Translations under genes and position numbers: made by a program
Shown here: positions 15,001 to 26,144 of the stretch, in pieces
Numbering within the stretch: the stretch's first letter is position 1
How the letters are laid out: the number at the start of each line of letters is the position of its first letter
Assembly: GCA_034336665.1 (NCBI GenBank)
Contig: CM067566.1
Span: 27,930,330 to 27,994,329, forward strand
Direction of reading: 5' to 3'
DNA: 64,000 nucleotides
From: Luscinia megarhynchos
Taxonomy: Eukaryota; Chordata; Aves; Passeriformes; Turdidae
Notes under the pieces: model-generated
Told to the model about the DNA's origin: nothing
Seen by the model: only the letters and a program-made list of their open reading frames with translations
Databases searched by the model: none

Positions 15001-18000
15001 GTCAACAGAAAATTCCACTTAATGTGCAAAAAATTTTGAAAAAATGCAAGCACTACAAGTAATTTAGCCCAGAAATTCTAGGTTCTGTGTTCATTTATTT
15101 TTGTATCAGAAAATTAAGAGGAAATGAAATAACTATAACTTAAAAACTTTTGCTACAATGAGAATAACTTGATAAATGACAAAATGTCCTAAAGTAAGAT
15201 TTTAAGCTATTCAGTCTGAATTTCAATGTGAAATATTCCTCTTTGTATATAACTGCAAAAACTGGACTAGTAATTCATCCAGGTACAGTAAAATGAATTG
15301 CCTATATTTCTTATCTGGATACATTAAAGTGGTATTAGGGACCAAAATTTGTGTTTATTCAGTCTGTATTTCTGTTAAGGAATAGAAATTGAGAGAATGC
15401 TGAGGACTGGATAACTCATTTATCTGACTTTGTTTTGCCATATCTTCTTAACAACAATAATTATCCTACTGTACCACAGTTGTTACAAGAGCAATTGTTT
15501 TAATATGGAAATTAGCAGAATGTTTAATGTATTTCAGATTTCAGAAATCTCACTGTAGTTTGGAATGACAGGGAGGCAAACTTCTTTGTAAGCAGAAGGA
15601 GAAGGTCTTTATTTCACATGTTCCTGAAAAGTTCTAATCCATGTTTTCCCAGCTGAAGGGCAGAAACAGATAATGAGGGATTGTAAACCAACAATTGTAA
15701 ATCAGACCAAACTCTTCCCTCCCAGCACCCTAGTTCAGATGATACAAGAACAATTATGCAGATAAGTGAGAAGAGCTGAGACCATTTTTTCCCTTTTCCT
15801 ACAATGAGGAAAGGGTGTATGTGTATGATCATTCTAAAACCACCCTCTTCTTGCAACACTTAGGAGAAAAGACCTTACAGTTGAGGGCACAGTGTATGCA
15901 AACAATATTCAAAACCAGAAACATTTCTTGTATCATTAAGCATGTTATTAATGGATACTTAGTTCAAGCCCATAAAAATCCTAAGTAAATGTCTGACAAT
16001 AATACCAAAGATTTAGAGCAACATGTATACACATATTATTACATGTACTTTATTATTACTGTTACTACTCCATACAGTAAGAATATATTATACATTCTGT
16101 TACTCCCACAGGTGATTCTGAAAGCAAGAATACATGAAATTTTGTATTTTGCTTCAGATTTTCATTGATATCTAAAGTTGCAAAGAGAAAATCAGAAGTG
16201 GCATTTAGGTGATGAGTTATTTGAACCCCTCAGAAGTGAAGGGGTAGAAGGATGTGTTACCTGTTAAGGTATCACTTGATATAAGCACAGGAAACTGCCA
16301 TATATGATATAGGTATGAATGATGAAGGAAAATCCCACAGAGTTACATACCCGAAGTTTTTAAGGTCCAAGAGTTTCTGCACAACAACATAAGTACTCTT
16401 GATGGAACACCAATCAAGCACATTTTAAAGATGATCTCAGAATAGAATACAAGACAAGTTTTGTGGTAAATGTATGGGATGGATCTCCAAGTTTGAAAAG
16501 TTATTTGAATATATCTTTCAGCAATGTTATCAGTCTTTAGCAGTGATGTAATTGAAAATCATACATCTGCCTGCTATTTTCAAAATGTAACTGCAAAAAT
16601 GTGATATAACTTTGATATTAAAATATTCTTTTCTGAATTTGCATGGCTCTGGAGATCTCAGTGACTAGAGAGAGAGGTTAGGAGCTCACTAAAGCTGTGA
16701 CTTGTACAGGTCTGGATGTCTGTGACAGTTATGATTCTGTCTGAGGGCTCAAAGCTTAGAAGAAATGGAATGCACTTTTTTTGTGCATTTCAGATATCCC
16801 TAGAGTTCTTTATGAACAGAAAAGGGTCAAACAGTAGCAGAAATACCTGTCAGAAACAATTATTGCAGAAAGGAAAAAAACACCAAAAAAAAAAAGTTGA
16901 AATAATAGTTCAACCTGAAGACAAACTTACATCAAATACAAATGTGCATTTCAGTTCCAAATGTCACATTACATTTTTTTAATGATTGCAAGCCTAATTT
17001 GCTCTGCTCAAAGGCAGGCAGAGATATATAAGATATGTGCAGACAGCATGGAGAAAAAAGACTTGAGGCTCAAGATGAGCAACTAATTTCTGAGATTGGT
17101 AGAGAAAAAAAGTAGATAATTTTCCATATAAACTATGTAAACATTGTTTAAACATAGAAAAAAGTTAGTGTAAAGGTAATTCAGTGAAATGCACCATGCA
17201 GAAGTATTAGTAAGTAAGAGTTGGGAGGGAAGAGATGTGACAACTTTTCCAGCAGAGTTCAATGGATTGTCATCTTTTCATCTTTATTTTGTAGATACAA
17301 TTCATGTCTGTGCTACATCTGCTCCATTGGTCTTAAATGGCATGTCTAAAAACTGAAGGCTGTGGAGTCCTCATGGAGATCCAGACACAAACTTGGCAGA
17401 TTCGAGACCATATGTCATGAATAGACTGGAGTACAAACCAACATCTCTTGCTCTGTTGGTACAGTTCCCAACAGAAAGCATTGCTGCAGCTGTGACTTTC
17501 TCTCTGCACAGTTTTTAGTGCCAGTATAAAAATACTGTACTGCAATAATGGGTGTACCCTTGTTAATGTATAACCTGAAGCATAAATTGAATTTATACCA
17601 TTTAAACATGCAAACACTCAATCATCCAATACACTTGGTTACTTTTATTTACCAAAAACTATTTCTTCACTCTTCCTAGGTTAGGCTGCTTCCCAAGATA
17701 TCTTAATGATGCACTTTAATGACATAGTTTGTCATCCATAGTCACTTACAGAATTGAATACCCATTAAGATATACCCACTGGATTTTTTCCATCTCCCTT
17801 AGTGAACATACAGCCTTCTTCCTCCCAGCCCCAATACCACTTTTATACATCAATCCATCTTCCCATTACAGTTCCAGTTATATGCTTTTAAGGCTGTTTT
17901 AGTCTTACATGGCACCGTTTCAAACACCACAAAAAGAATTTTTAGTTGTCCTAAAATTTGGCATGAGCAGCAATTTGGTTGCCAAACACAGGATGAGACC

Positions 18001-18917
18001 AGCCTATTTGCTGGTTTGTAGGATCACTTCAGTCGTGTGAAGTGTGGATAAAATGCCAACGATGTCACATGTATAAAAGTGCTTTATCATCCTTTTGAAT
18101 GCATTGGCATCCTTCTTTCTTTGTAGAATGTTCCTGCCATGCATATTAACTTGCAGTCTATTTTTTTAAATGATTATTCAACTCTTTAAAGACTGAACAG
18201 AAAACATTTCAAAGTTTTAATAAGAAGATTTTTCTCCCCAAGACATGATAATTTGATTTTCTGTTGCTTAAAATGTTTTTCCTCACTGTTTATTTTCATT
18301 CCTTCTACTAGGCAACCACACAAACAGCTGCTTCAGCAAACAGCATTAGTGAATGGACAGAGAGCATTTTGAAAGACAGGGACTTTCTGGAGTGCATTTA
18401 CAACTAATAGAAAAAAAAAATTTTCTTATGTCAGCAAACTCTGTATAGAAAAGTCCCGTCCTACTCTTTCAGCAAATTTGGCCATGCTTTTGCCTAAGGC
18501 AAAAGTAAAAACTTGTCTCTGTTCTTTCACAATAAAAAAAATTTAGAAGCAGTTTATTAATAATATACTTTTGCTTTTAGGTTCCTGTTAATTTCTTTGA
18601 TTTCTTAATAGTAGTACATCCAGGTTTTACTGATTCTACTGGCAGTTGTGACTGTCTTTACTAATTAAGAAGTATGTAATTAGAGGTAAAGAATATTTTA
18701 ACATGCATACAGTACTGTACAGAGGATTTACAAAACAATATTTTTATACTGATATAAGAAATAATAAAGGCTATATACAAAATAAAGGGGAAGAAAGATT
18801 AAGAAATAATGTAAATACAATATTGCAATTTAATAAGCTTCTATTCTCCAGAGACAGCACCAGCTGCACACCAAGAAGCTTAAGGTGTTCATCCTAATGA
18901 TGGTAACATAAAAACAC

Positions 18918-19454
18918 ATGTTTTTTTCAGGCCTTCATGTTTTTAGAATATTAACCTCTAGTGTGCTGCCTTTAAGTAGGTCAGTCTCAATACAATCACA
19001 CTCATTTTCAGTGCTGGATTCACTCAGCCAGAATAGTGTCAATGATAAAAATATTATATCTATTTCAGCCAACGTGAATGCCTGCCACGGGCAACTCACC
19101 TTTCTGCAATTACCCACTAAAGTAGAGGTTTTAACAAGAGAGCTACCAGATGATAGAGAACTGCATTTCATAATTGCACTGGGCAAGTACAATATGGCCA
19201 GAACAGGTGTTAGCTTAATTTTCCTCATCTGTACCTGCTAGCAAGCCTGGTTACCTTTGCACACGCACTGGACGTGGTCGTTCAGGGAAATCAGTGCAGA
19301 TGGTGCCACTGCATGCCCTTGGCACAGCTTTCACAGCTAGAACCACTGCCTCCAGCCAGGATGAAAACTTAGCACAGATTACAGCTAGAGTTAACTTAAA
19401 GTTATTCGTGGGCATAACCTCAGCACACGAGGGAAAAAAAAATGAGTAAAACAC
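18918..19454. other. Unidentified block, open on both strands
   Basis: The block is less AT-rich than its surroundings and holds overlapping open frames: 107 codons on plus (18918-19241), 97 on minus (18935-19228) and 67 on minus (19251-19454). A run of nine A residues follows at about 19434-19442. I recognise no protein domain in any frame. It could be an old retrocopy, a piece of an unlisted transposon, an unannotated exon, or a chance low-stop interval. No splice sites or poly(A) signal clearly frame it. Confidence 0.3.
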
Positions 19455-20417
19455 ATCTTAACCCAGAAGAAGAATGAGAAAAATGAAAACACATAAAATC
19501 TAAGGGGAGTATCCTTGAATTTTATATACTAAGGTCTTATGCATGTATGTTGTAATTTTTATCCCATTCTCAGCCAATATATATTATTTTGTACCAGGAC
19601 TTATTAATAAGTAAAAAAAATGTACCATAACTTATTAATGAATTTTTTTGGCCAATATTCTTAGAAATAAATTAATATCAGTACTCTTCTAGTTCTGAAA
19701 ATATAAAAAATATTACTCCATATTTATTAACACAAGAAGTATGATTCCTACTAAAACCAAAATATAACACAATAGACTTCATAAAATGGAGGAAAATACA
19801 TGGAAAGTGAAACTGATAAGTAGAGGAATTTTTTTATTTCCACTTCATTTGGAACTGCTGTATCTCATACTTTGTATCATATCAGTTTTAATGAATGACT
19901 GGAAGTGTGTTTGCTTTTCATTTAAACATTGTTGTGACAAAATTTAGGAAAGCATTTTGTTTTTTGTTTTTTTTTCCTGATTTTTAACATTCTGTTACTC
20001 CAACTACTTTGACTATGTGCTGATACAAAGGCCTTACAAAAGTGACAGAGCCAAAGCAATTGCCACTGAAGTAATGGAAGACTGAGAGAAAGTGTAAGAA
20101 AATCATTGTTATTTTCCCACTGAAATTTTTGTTGAAATATATTTTTCTGAGGCTTTTTCAGTTTGTTTTGTTTCAATGGTCTCAAAAATAATGTCTTTTC
20201 ATTAAACTCTTTTCATTTTAGCTATTTTGAGGCGTTTCTAGCTTTTCTTCCTTGAGCTAATGCTGAATCATGCTCTTAAGATTCATTGTATGGAATGGTT
20301 TTTGAGTATGGTGACAAGTTCCTGACTTTTCAGTAATATTTTATATGTGATAGTAATTTATAAAACCTATTAATAAAGCTAAACTGATAAACATAACATT
20401 CAATAAAGAACACTCAC

Positions 20418-20505
20418 CTACTGTCAGTTGTCCAGTTAACTGTCCCATGTGATTTCTTGCATTCACTGTTACATTTCTGTCAGACTGTAAGACCAGTGGG
20501 CTATC
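20418..20505 (-). CDS. SGCZ: SGCZ coding exon B (equivalent to exon 4 of gamma-sarcoglycan)
   Basis: This 88 bp exon encodes 29 codons plus one base. It starts DSPLVLQSDRNVTVNARN and ends MGQLTGQLTV, with the last G shared with the next exon. It continues directly from exon A, whose last codon is the K of HSRK. Asn-Val-Thr in RNVTVN is an N-glycosylation sequon, as in gamma-sarcoglycan, consistent with an extracellular location. The acceptor GTTTCCCAG|GATAG (AG at 20506-20507) follows a reasonable pyrimidine-rich stretch. The donor is GTAG|GTGAGTG (20411-20417). The 88 bp length matches the gamma-sarcoglycan exon. Because it is not a multiple of three, skipping it would shift the frame. Confidence 0.96.
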
Positions 20506-23220
20506 CTGGGAAACATGCATGAGACAATAAATGAGAGAACAAAAAATTGAGGTAAAATTAGGTTAGAACTTAATATAAACATGCATGCTGAGAGGGAAGT
20601 TGTGTCAAGTATAATAGCCCTTTTTAATAATTTCATTAAATATTTTACAAGTCAAATTTTTATATTAAAGAATACCAAGAATAATATTTTAAACCTGAAA
20701 TATTTGTGCATACAATCCCTGCTTCAGAAATCAGATTTGAACTAGATTCATTTAATTTGGGTTTTAATTTCCAGTTAATATGACTAGGTTACAAATTCAA
20801 AAAACCTTAACACAAACCTGTTTCACTAGCTTTTCCCATATATTGTTAACCTACACTTTTTAAACTACCTAACAAACACTATATAGTATTATTCTGTTAA
20901 CCTGCACAATCTATAATATCTGCATTGCACTTACTAAAACCTTACAAACACAGACATGCATTTCTTTGATGATAAAGACAATTGTTAGTCTCAAAAAAAC
21001 AATGAGAGCACTGGAGGTGAGATCTTTGTATAACAGAGAATCCTGATCCACTGCCAATGTATCTTACAGGTGCTATTGGAGATCAAACTGATACAGCAAG
21101 GAGACAAAGAACTTTATGTTAAATATAGTCTTCACAATTTTGGAGTCAGCTGGCAGGATGACTACCTGGCTCTCAGCATCCAACTAGGTTTCAAAATGTT
21201 TCAAAAATCTTTTGAAAAAATGTTTGCATATTCAGGTGCAAGATTATCCTGTGTTCAGAGCCAGCATAAGCAATCTCAGAAAGAACTGAAATTTGCTTCT
21301 TGAAGAATGAGGAGTCAGATGCACTCCTCTAGGGGAAGTGCAGATGCACAGGAAAGGGGAAGAGTTTCAACAGAAAGCCAAGAGAAACAGTCTAAAAAAA
21401 AGAGGGAGCTCACCAATCATGCTCTCACTAGAGTGGGGTGAGTGCATGAGAGAGGAAAAAAAGTAGGATTGTGACTGCAGAGAGTCACTTTTCTCCCTGG
21501 AATCACTCGATACCACACTGCTCTTTCCCTGAAGCTTGCAGAGAGACCATGGATACTTTAATGCTGCTGGGGAAACAGCTGACTGAAGCAGCTGGGGATG
21601 TGCCTTAGGTAGGAATGGCTGAAAGGTGGGAAGATATTTTGGAAATTTATTACATACTTGTTATTTTCTTAGATTCTTCCCAAGGCATCCATTATTGGTC
21701 ATACCTGGATTGAACATACAACGTTAAAGAGACCTTGTGTATTGTCTCTTAATGTATTGGTTCTTGCTGTTCTTGAAAGTTTTTTAGATGAGAAGGACTT
21801 AAGGAGACAGAGATAAAAATTTATTTTTATCCGAATGATGCATTAGGTTTTCACTAAAATTTCCATAGTTTACAGTCCTTTCCTTTGAATCTCAAGCTTT
21901 CCTGTACAAGAAACACTCTTCCCAGTTGTTTTCACTATGATTATTAACTTTAAATGATAATGGGTTCCCTGGGAAGTCTGAAATGACACTGAGCTAATTT
22001 CAAGGAGTTCAGGTGTATTTAATCTCTCACTGGACTATGCTATGACCTCTCTAACATCCTGCCAATTAGCTCTGCTTCACAGAGTCTGGCAGATGAAAGT
22101 GCCTGTTTGGCTTGTCCATCTTTCTAGATAAAAAGATATAATTATCAGTGAGACACTGTGCTCAATTTTAGTAGTTTGAGCTAAGCATGTGATGCAATCA
22201 AGGGAGCTTCTGGCAACAAAAGCAGCTGTTAAGGACCTTTTTCTCACCACTCGATTTCCACTTTCCTTATGGTCCTTTGAAAATCATTAGCCCAGGCAAC
22301 TTGTGCTCTGGGAAAAGCAGTTGTCCTAATAGGCATCTTCAAGGCCAAAAGCTTTTAAGAAGCCCTTTTCACTTTTGTTTAGTCACTTTTTGGTGAAAAG
22401 TCTTCTCAATTAAAATAATCTTATCCTTAGCAAGGGAGGATATCACCATGCCTATTTTTGCCAGTTCAACAAAGGTTTGGGAACTTATGCTCACAAAGAC
22501 TGACCACAGTCTGATCTGAAGATTTCTTTCCTTTCGCTGTAGAAAAATAGTTAACTCAAACCTCAGGCTAAAATCTGCCTCTCAGGTTCTAATTTTAAAA
22601 AATAACCTTGGAGATCAAATTCTGAAATGCAGGATAATGAAAAATTAGGTGAGCCAAGCCTTCTTTCTTCTCCTTTCCTTGTCTTATATAAAAGATATAA
22701 AGAGAGCTGAAAAAGTTAAGAACTTAAATTTATATTCCTCACTTTCTGGATGAAAAAATATAGAGCAGCAAGCTTAAATTCCGGACCAAGGAAAATGCTG
22801 TGGAAAAACTCCTATCAATTTAAGCAGTCCAGCATTTAATCTGCATTGTTTACCTGTGCTTCATTTTATGCAGGAAGTGCCTAAAGACAGAGATTCAAGG
22901 AATTAAAAAACAGTCTACTTAGGGGAGCTAGACATCAAGAGAAGACTTAGCTGAAATCAGTGTAATTGTTGATATGCAAGATGAGTATAAAGTGCAATGA
23001 ATATCACTCATAGGAATACAAACATATCTAAAGCAGGAAAATACTGGATAATTTTCTCTCTGCATGACCAGACCTGTTACTGTCTTGATGCAAACTTCAG
23101 CTTATAATGATTTGTGATGCCATTTCAAAAATTATGCTGTAGATAACAAAACCCAACAATGCAAGAACATTCTTACAGTTACACAGAGCTTTAATAATGT
23201 CAATATGCTAATAAGTACAG

Positions 23221-23972
23221 AATAGTTATAAAATAGTTAAAATATTACAGGGTTATAGTTAAAATAGTAAAGAAGGAAGGTCAGGGCCATGAGGGCTCTA
23301 CCAGCCCTTACTGGCCCTACCCAACCTCCCTGGGGGGACCCATTTCAGTCCAGCCCCACCTGAACCCCCTCTGGTTCATTTGTGCTGCTTGTCTCCCCTC
23401 ACTGTTTAAGGAGCATTCAGCCCTCACTGCTTCCTTGTTGGAACCCTGAAAACGGGGAATTTTGAGCTTTCTGTGCTGTCAGGCACTGACCCCCCAAAAA
23501 GAACACTTCTTTTGACCTGAGCTCTTAAACAAGGCTTCCAAAATTGAATGACTGAAACGGAATCACTGGTGCGTAGTTTGAATAGAAGTGTGTAATATCA
23601 CCTGGGTGAAATGTTTGGAATTTGGGATTTTAGAATGTAGTAATAGGTATGGGACAAGATGGAGGTTTTAGGGTGGAGGTTCCTCTCTTCTTGTTCATCT
23701 TCTTCTTGTTGGGTTTAGGTGGTATTTGTTAATTGGATAGAAAATGCCACACTGCAGGTCACAGGTGTTTGGTCATTAGGTCAAAAGTAAAAGTAATTTA
23801 GGTGTTAGTTTTTAATTGGGCTGTTTGGCTTTAAAAGACATTGTAACCAGTGGGATACATTGCATTTTCTTCATTTTTAGCTGGAAGTGCTGTAGCACTC
23901 ACTGTACTATAGACAAGAATTAATAAACAAAATGAAATTCCATCTCTTGTGCTTTTAATCCCAGCTCTGACT
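23221..23972 (+). mobile_element. LTR-like element, probable solo LTR of an avian endogenous retrovirus
   Basis: This roughly 750 bp block differs sharply in composition from the surrounding intron: a GC-rich first half with CCCTGGGG-type runs, then T/G-rich sequence. It resembles from memory a dispersed LTR found in songbird genomes. A TTTAAAA box-like motif at 23830-23836 and an AATAAA signal at 23922-23927 are spaced as expected for promoter and poly(A) signal of one LTR read on the plus strand. No gag, pol or env remnant flanks it, so a solo LTR is likely. Exact ends and target-site duplication could not be fixed by eye. Confidence 0.6.
23922..23927 (+). terminator. Poly(A) signal AATAAA within the LTR-like element
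   Basis: This is a canonical hexamer near the 3' end of the LTR-like block, about 90 bp after the TTTAAAA motif. It is on the strand opposite to SGCZ, so it should not terminate the host transcript. Confidence 0.45.
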
Positions 23973-25182
23973 GAAGAGGAAAAAAGAAGATAAAAAACTA
24001 ATACTTCCTGACAGATATGATGACCTCAGGAATTAGCTGATGTTCATGATACTGTGTGAGATGACTCTTGTTATAAGCCCCAAAGTATTACAACTTCAAG
24101 ATTAAAGGTGAATCAGGTTAAAATGTCACAATAGTTACTTCTTATGTGAAATAGATTTACAGCTAGGATTCATAAAAATGGAAACTAATTTAGGGGATAT
24201 TTTCAGAAAGCTTTCTGAAATTGTAATCCAGTAATAAATACAATGAAAAGTTTGAGGGGAAAAAAGGTTTGATTTTAAATTCTTGTATTTGTTTGCTTTG
24301 AGATTTTTTGAGTGAGAATCACAGTTCAGTAATAAATATCAACTTTGGTTTTTAGAATTAGAATTTAGATTTAGAATTAGATGAGCAATTATTGTAAGTG
24401 TATGAAAGACTGATAGATTGCTTTATAAAATCATTTAATCAAAAAGTATTCTGCATGAGCATTCATAGCAAAACATTTTTTTTAGAGCTGGTTCAATTAT
24501 TTTTAACATATTTTGGACAAATTTAATGCATTTTGTGCAGCATTCAAATAAGCAATCCCAGCTAATTAGCTCAGTTTTGAAGAGTCTTTCCAAAATGAAC
24601 ATTTTAAATTAGAAGAACTTTAAACGGAGCAATTTAATTCCAGTTAGTTTAATAGAACACTGGTTTACTTTAGGTAAGATGGCACACTGAATATTTAAAT
24701 ATAATCCCAGACTTATGCTCAGAACACAGATAACTATGATGATATCACCAAGTTTGACACTCAGGAACAGTAGCAATATGTCTACACCGTTATAGTGCAC
24801 ACAGTGGCTCTTTTATGATTTGATTTCTGTGCTTAGCCAAGTGTAACACCTCAAGTCTCTGGACTTCTACACGGTGTCATACAGATCTAAAAAGTAATCT
24901 AATAAGCAGACAGGACTCGAGATCTCCCATGCTATCTGCTGGCAGCTTGTAAGAGGATGTAGTGCAATACTTTCTTTTACTTGAGCCTACCCCCAATTTT
25001 TTATTTTTATTATTACTGGGGATTTTATTATCCCCAGTATGGGCAGCTAAAATAATTATGGCAGAACCATTCTTTACAGGACAATTCTCAAACATAACCT
25101 GATACAGTAATAGCTCAGAATGACCATTTCATTACCAGGGTACACACAAGGTTTGAAACTGATTATTTTTTTCTTTTTACAA

Positions 25183-25199
25183 GAAAAAAAAAAAAAAAA
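25183..25199. repeat. Poly(A) tract
   Basis: A run of A residues is preceded by a T-rich stretch (about 25164-25178), giving a loose inverted A/T arrangement. No retrotransposon body was recognised next to it. Confidence 0.85.
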
Positions 25200-25847
25200 G
25201 AATCAGTATTAAACTTTACTTTGCTTTGCTGAGAAACTCCCCATTACCAGATTGTAAGAAATACAGAGAATATGATTCCTCACTGCTGCAGAGAACCACA
25301 GTTTGTCTGTTGCTTTAGAGATTCACGCTGTGGGTGCCACTGAACAAGTTGATTGCCTGCATCTGGTCAATGACTCTGACAGAAGAATGAAAAATGTGTG
25401 AGTTATTTGACCACACCACAGGAACAAAATGAGAACTGAAAGAAATAGAAAGTACTTAGTACCCTGGTCAGTGCAGCAGACCAAGAGAGTCAAAGGACAG
25501 ATGAGTAGGTGTGCACTAACTACAGGGGCAACTGCAGTTAAGGCAGATGAGGGATAACAAGTGTGAAGAATATATTGGAGGAATTAAGTGCAAAAAAGTT
25601 TAGAAGAAAAGATATGAAAGACACAGTGTCAGTCAAGAAGGGCAAAAAGCAGAGCAAATAAGATGTGAGGGGATGGAAAAAACATTCCTCAGAGGTTATC
25701 ATCATCCAGAACCAGAACATCAACATGTTTTAGCAACATTCCTTGCAAATCAGGAGAGATGGAAGATAAAACTCCAGAGACTAAAAACCACACATCTTTA
25801 GGACTTGGAGTCTCAGAAATAGACTTTCTATCATTAAGGTTATTACT

Positions 25848-25889
25848 AACCCTAAGCAAACATGACAAAACCCTAAACAAACATGACGA
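25848..25889. repeat. 21-bp tandem duplication
   Basis: Two adjacent 21 bp copies, 25848-25868 and 25869-25889, begin AACCCTAAGCAAACATGAC and AACCCTAAACAAACATGAC and differ at two positions in total. Each contains a telomere-like AACCCTAA or a one-base variant of it. No function is evident. Confidence 0.9.
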
Positions 25890-26076
25890 AATTTGCATTA
25901 GGAAAGATATGAAAAAATAGACCTTCAAATGAAGGCAGATGCTGAGTTTTTGTGTTCATCAATTAAAAAATGGAAGGCTCCATTAAAACATTTGGAAGTT
26001 TTGTATGACTTTGGAACTGTTAAAACACAAATTAAAAAAATACTATTCTTCATCAGAATATTCCCATTATATTTTT

Positions 26077-26144
26077 TTCCAAGAATATTTCCAATATTCC
26101 ATTATATCAATATTTACCAATGTTCAGTATTTCCAAGAATATTT
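26077..26144. repeat. Duplicated 14-mer with STAT-type palindromes in an AT-rich patch
   Basis: TTCCAAGAATATTT occurs exactly at 26077-26090 and 26131-26144, with related TTCCAATATTCC-like words between. Each copy contains TTCCAAGAA, which fits the STAT palindrome TTCN3GAA. The patch is low in complexity, so the motif matches may be chance. Confidence 0.55.

Larger units (their letters stand above)
2736..20417 (-). other. SGCZ: SGCZ intron between exons B and C (17.7 kb, complete)
   Basis: The complete intron has a GTGAGT donor (20412-20417) and a TTTCAG acceptor (2736-2741). It is mostly unremarkable AT-rich sequence. Identified contents are two short antisense CR1 tails near 6.65 and 8.94 kb and a stretch open on both strands at 18.9-19.45 kb. 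In 2.7-6.6, 6.8-8.9 and 9.1-18.7 kb I see nothing but unique AT-rich intron and short chance frames. A purine-rich patch lies near 13.12-13.21 kb. Confidence 0.9.

Noticed and set aside
15614..15859. 81-codon minus frame, possible retrotransposon or gene fragment
   Set aside because: No recognisable motif in any frame and no repeat signature.
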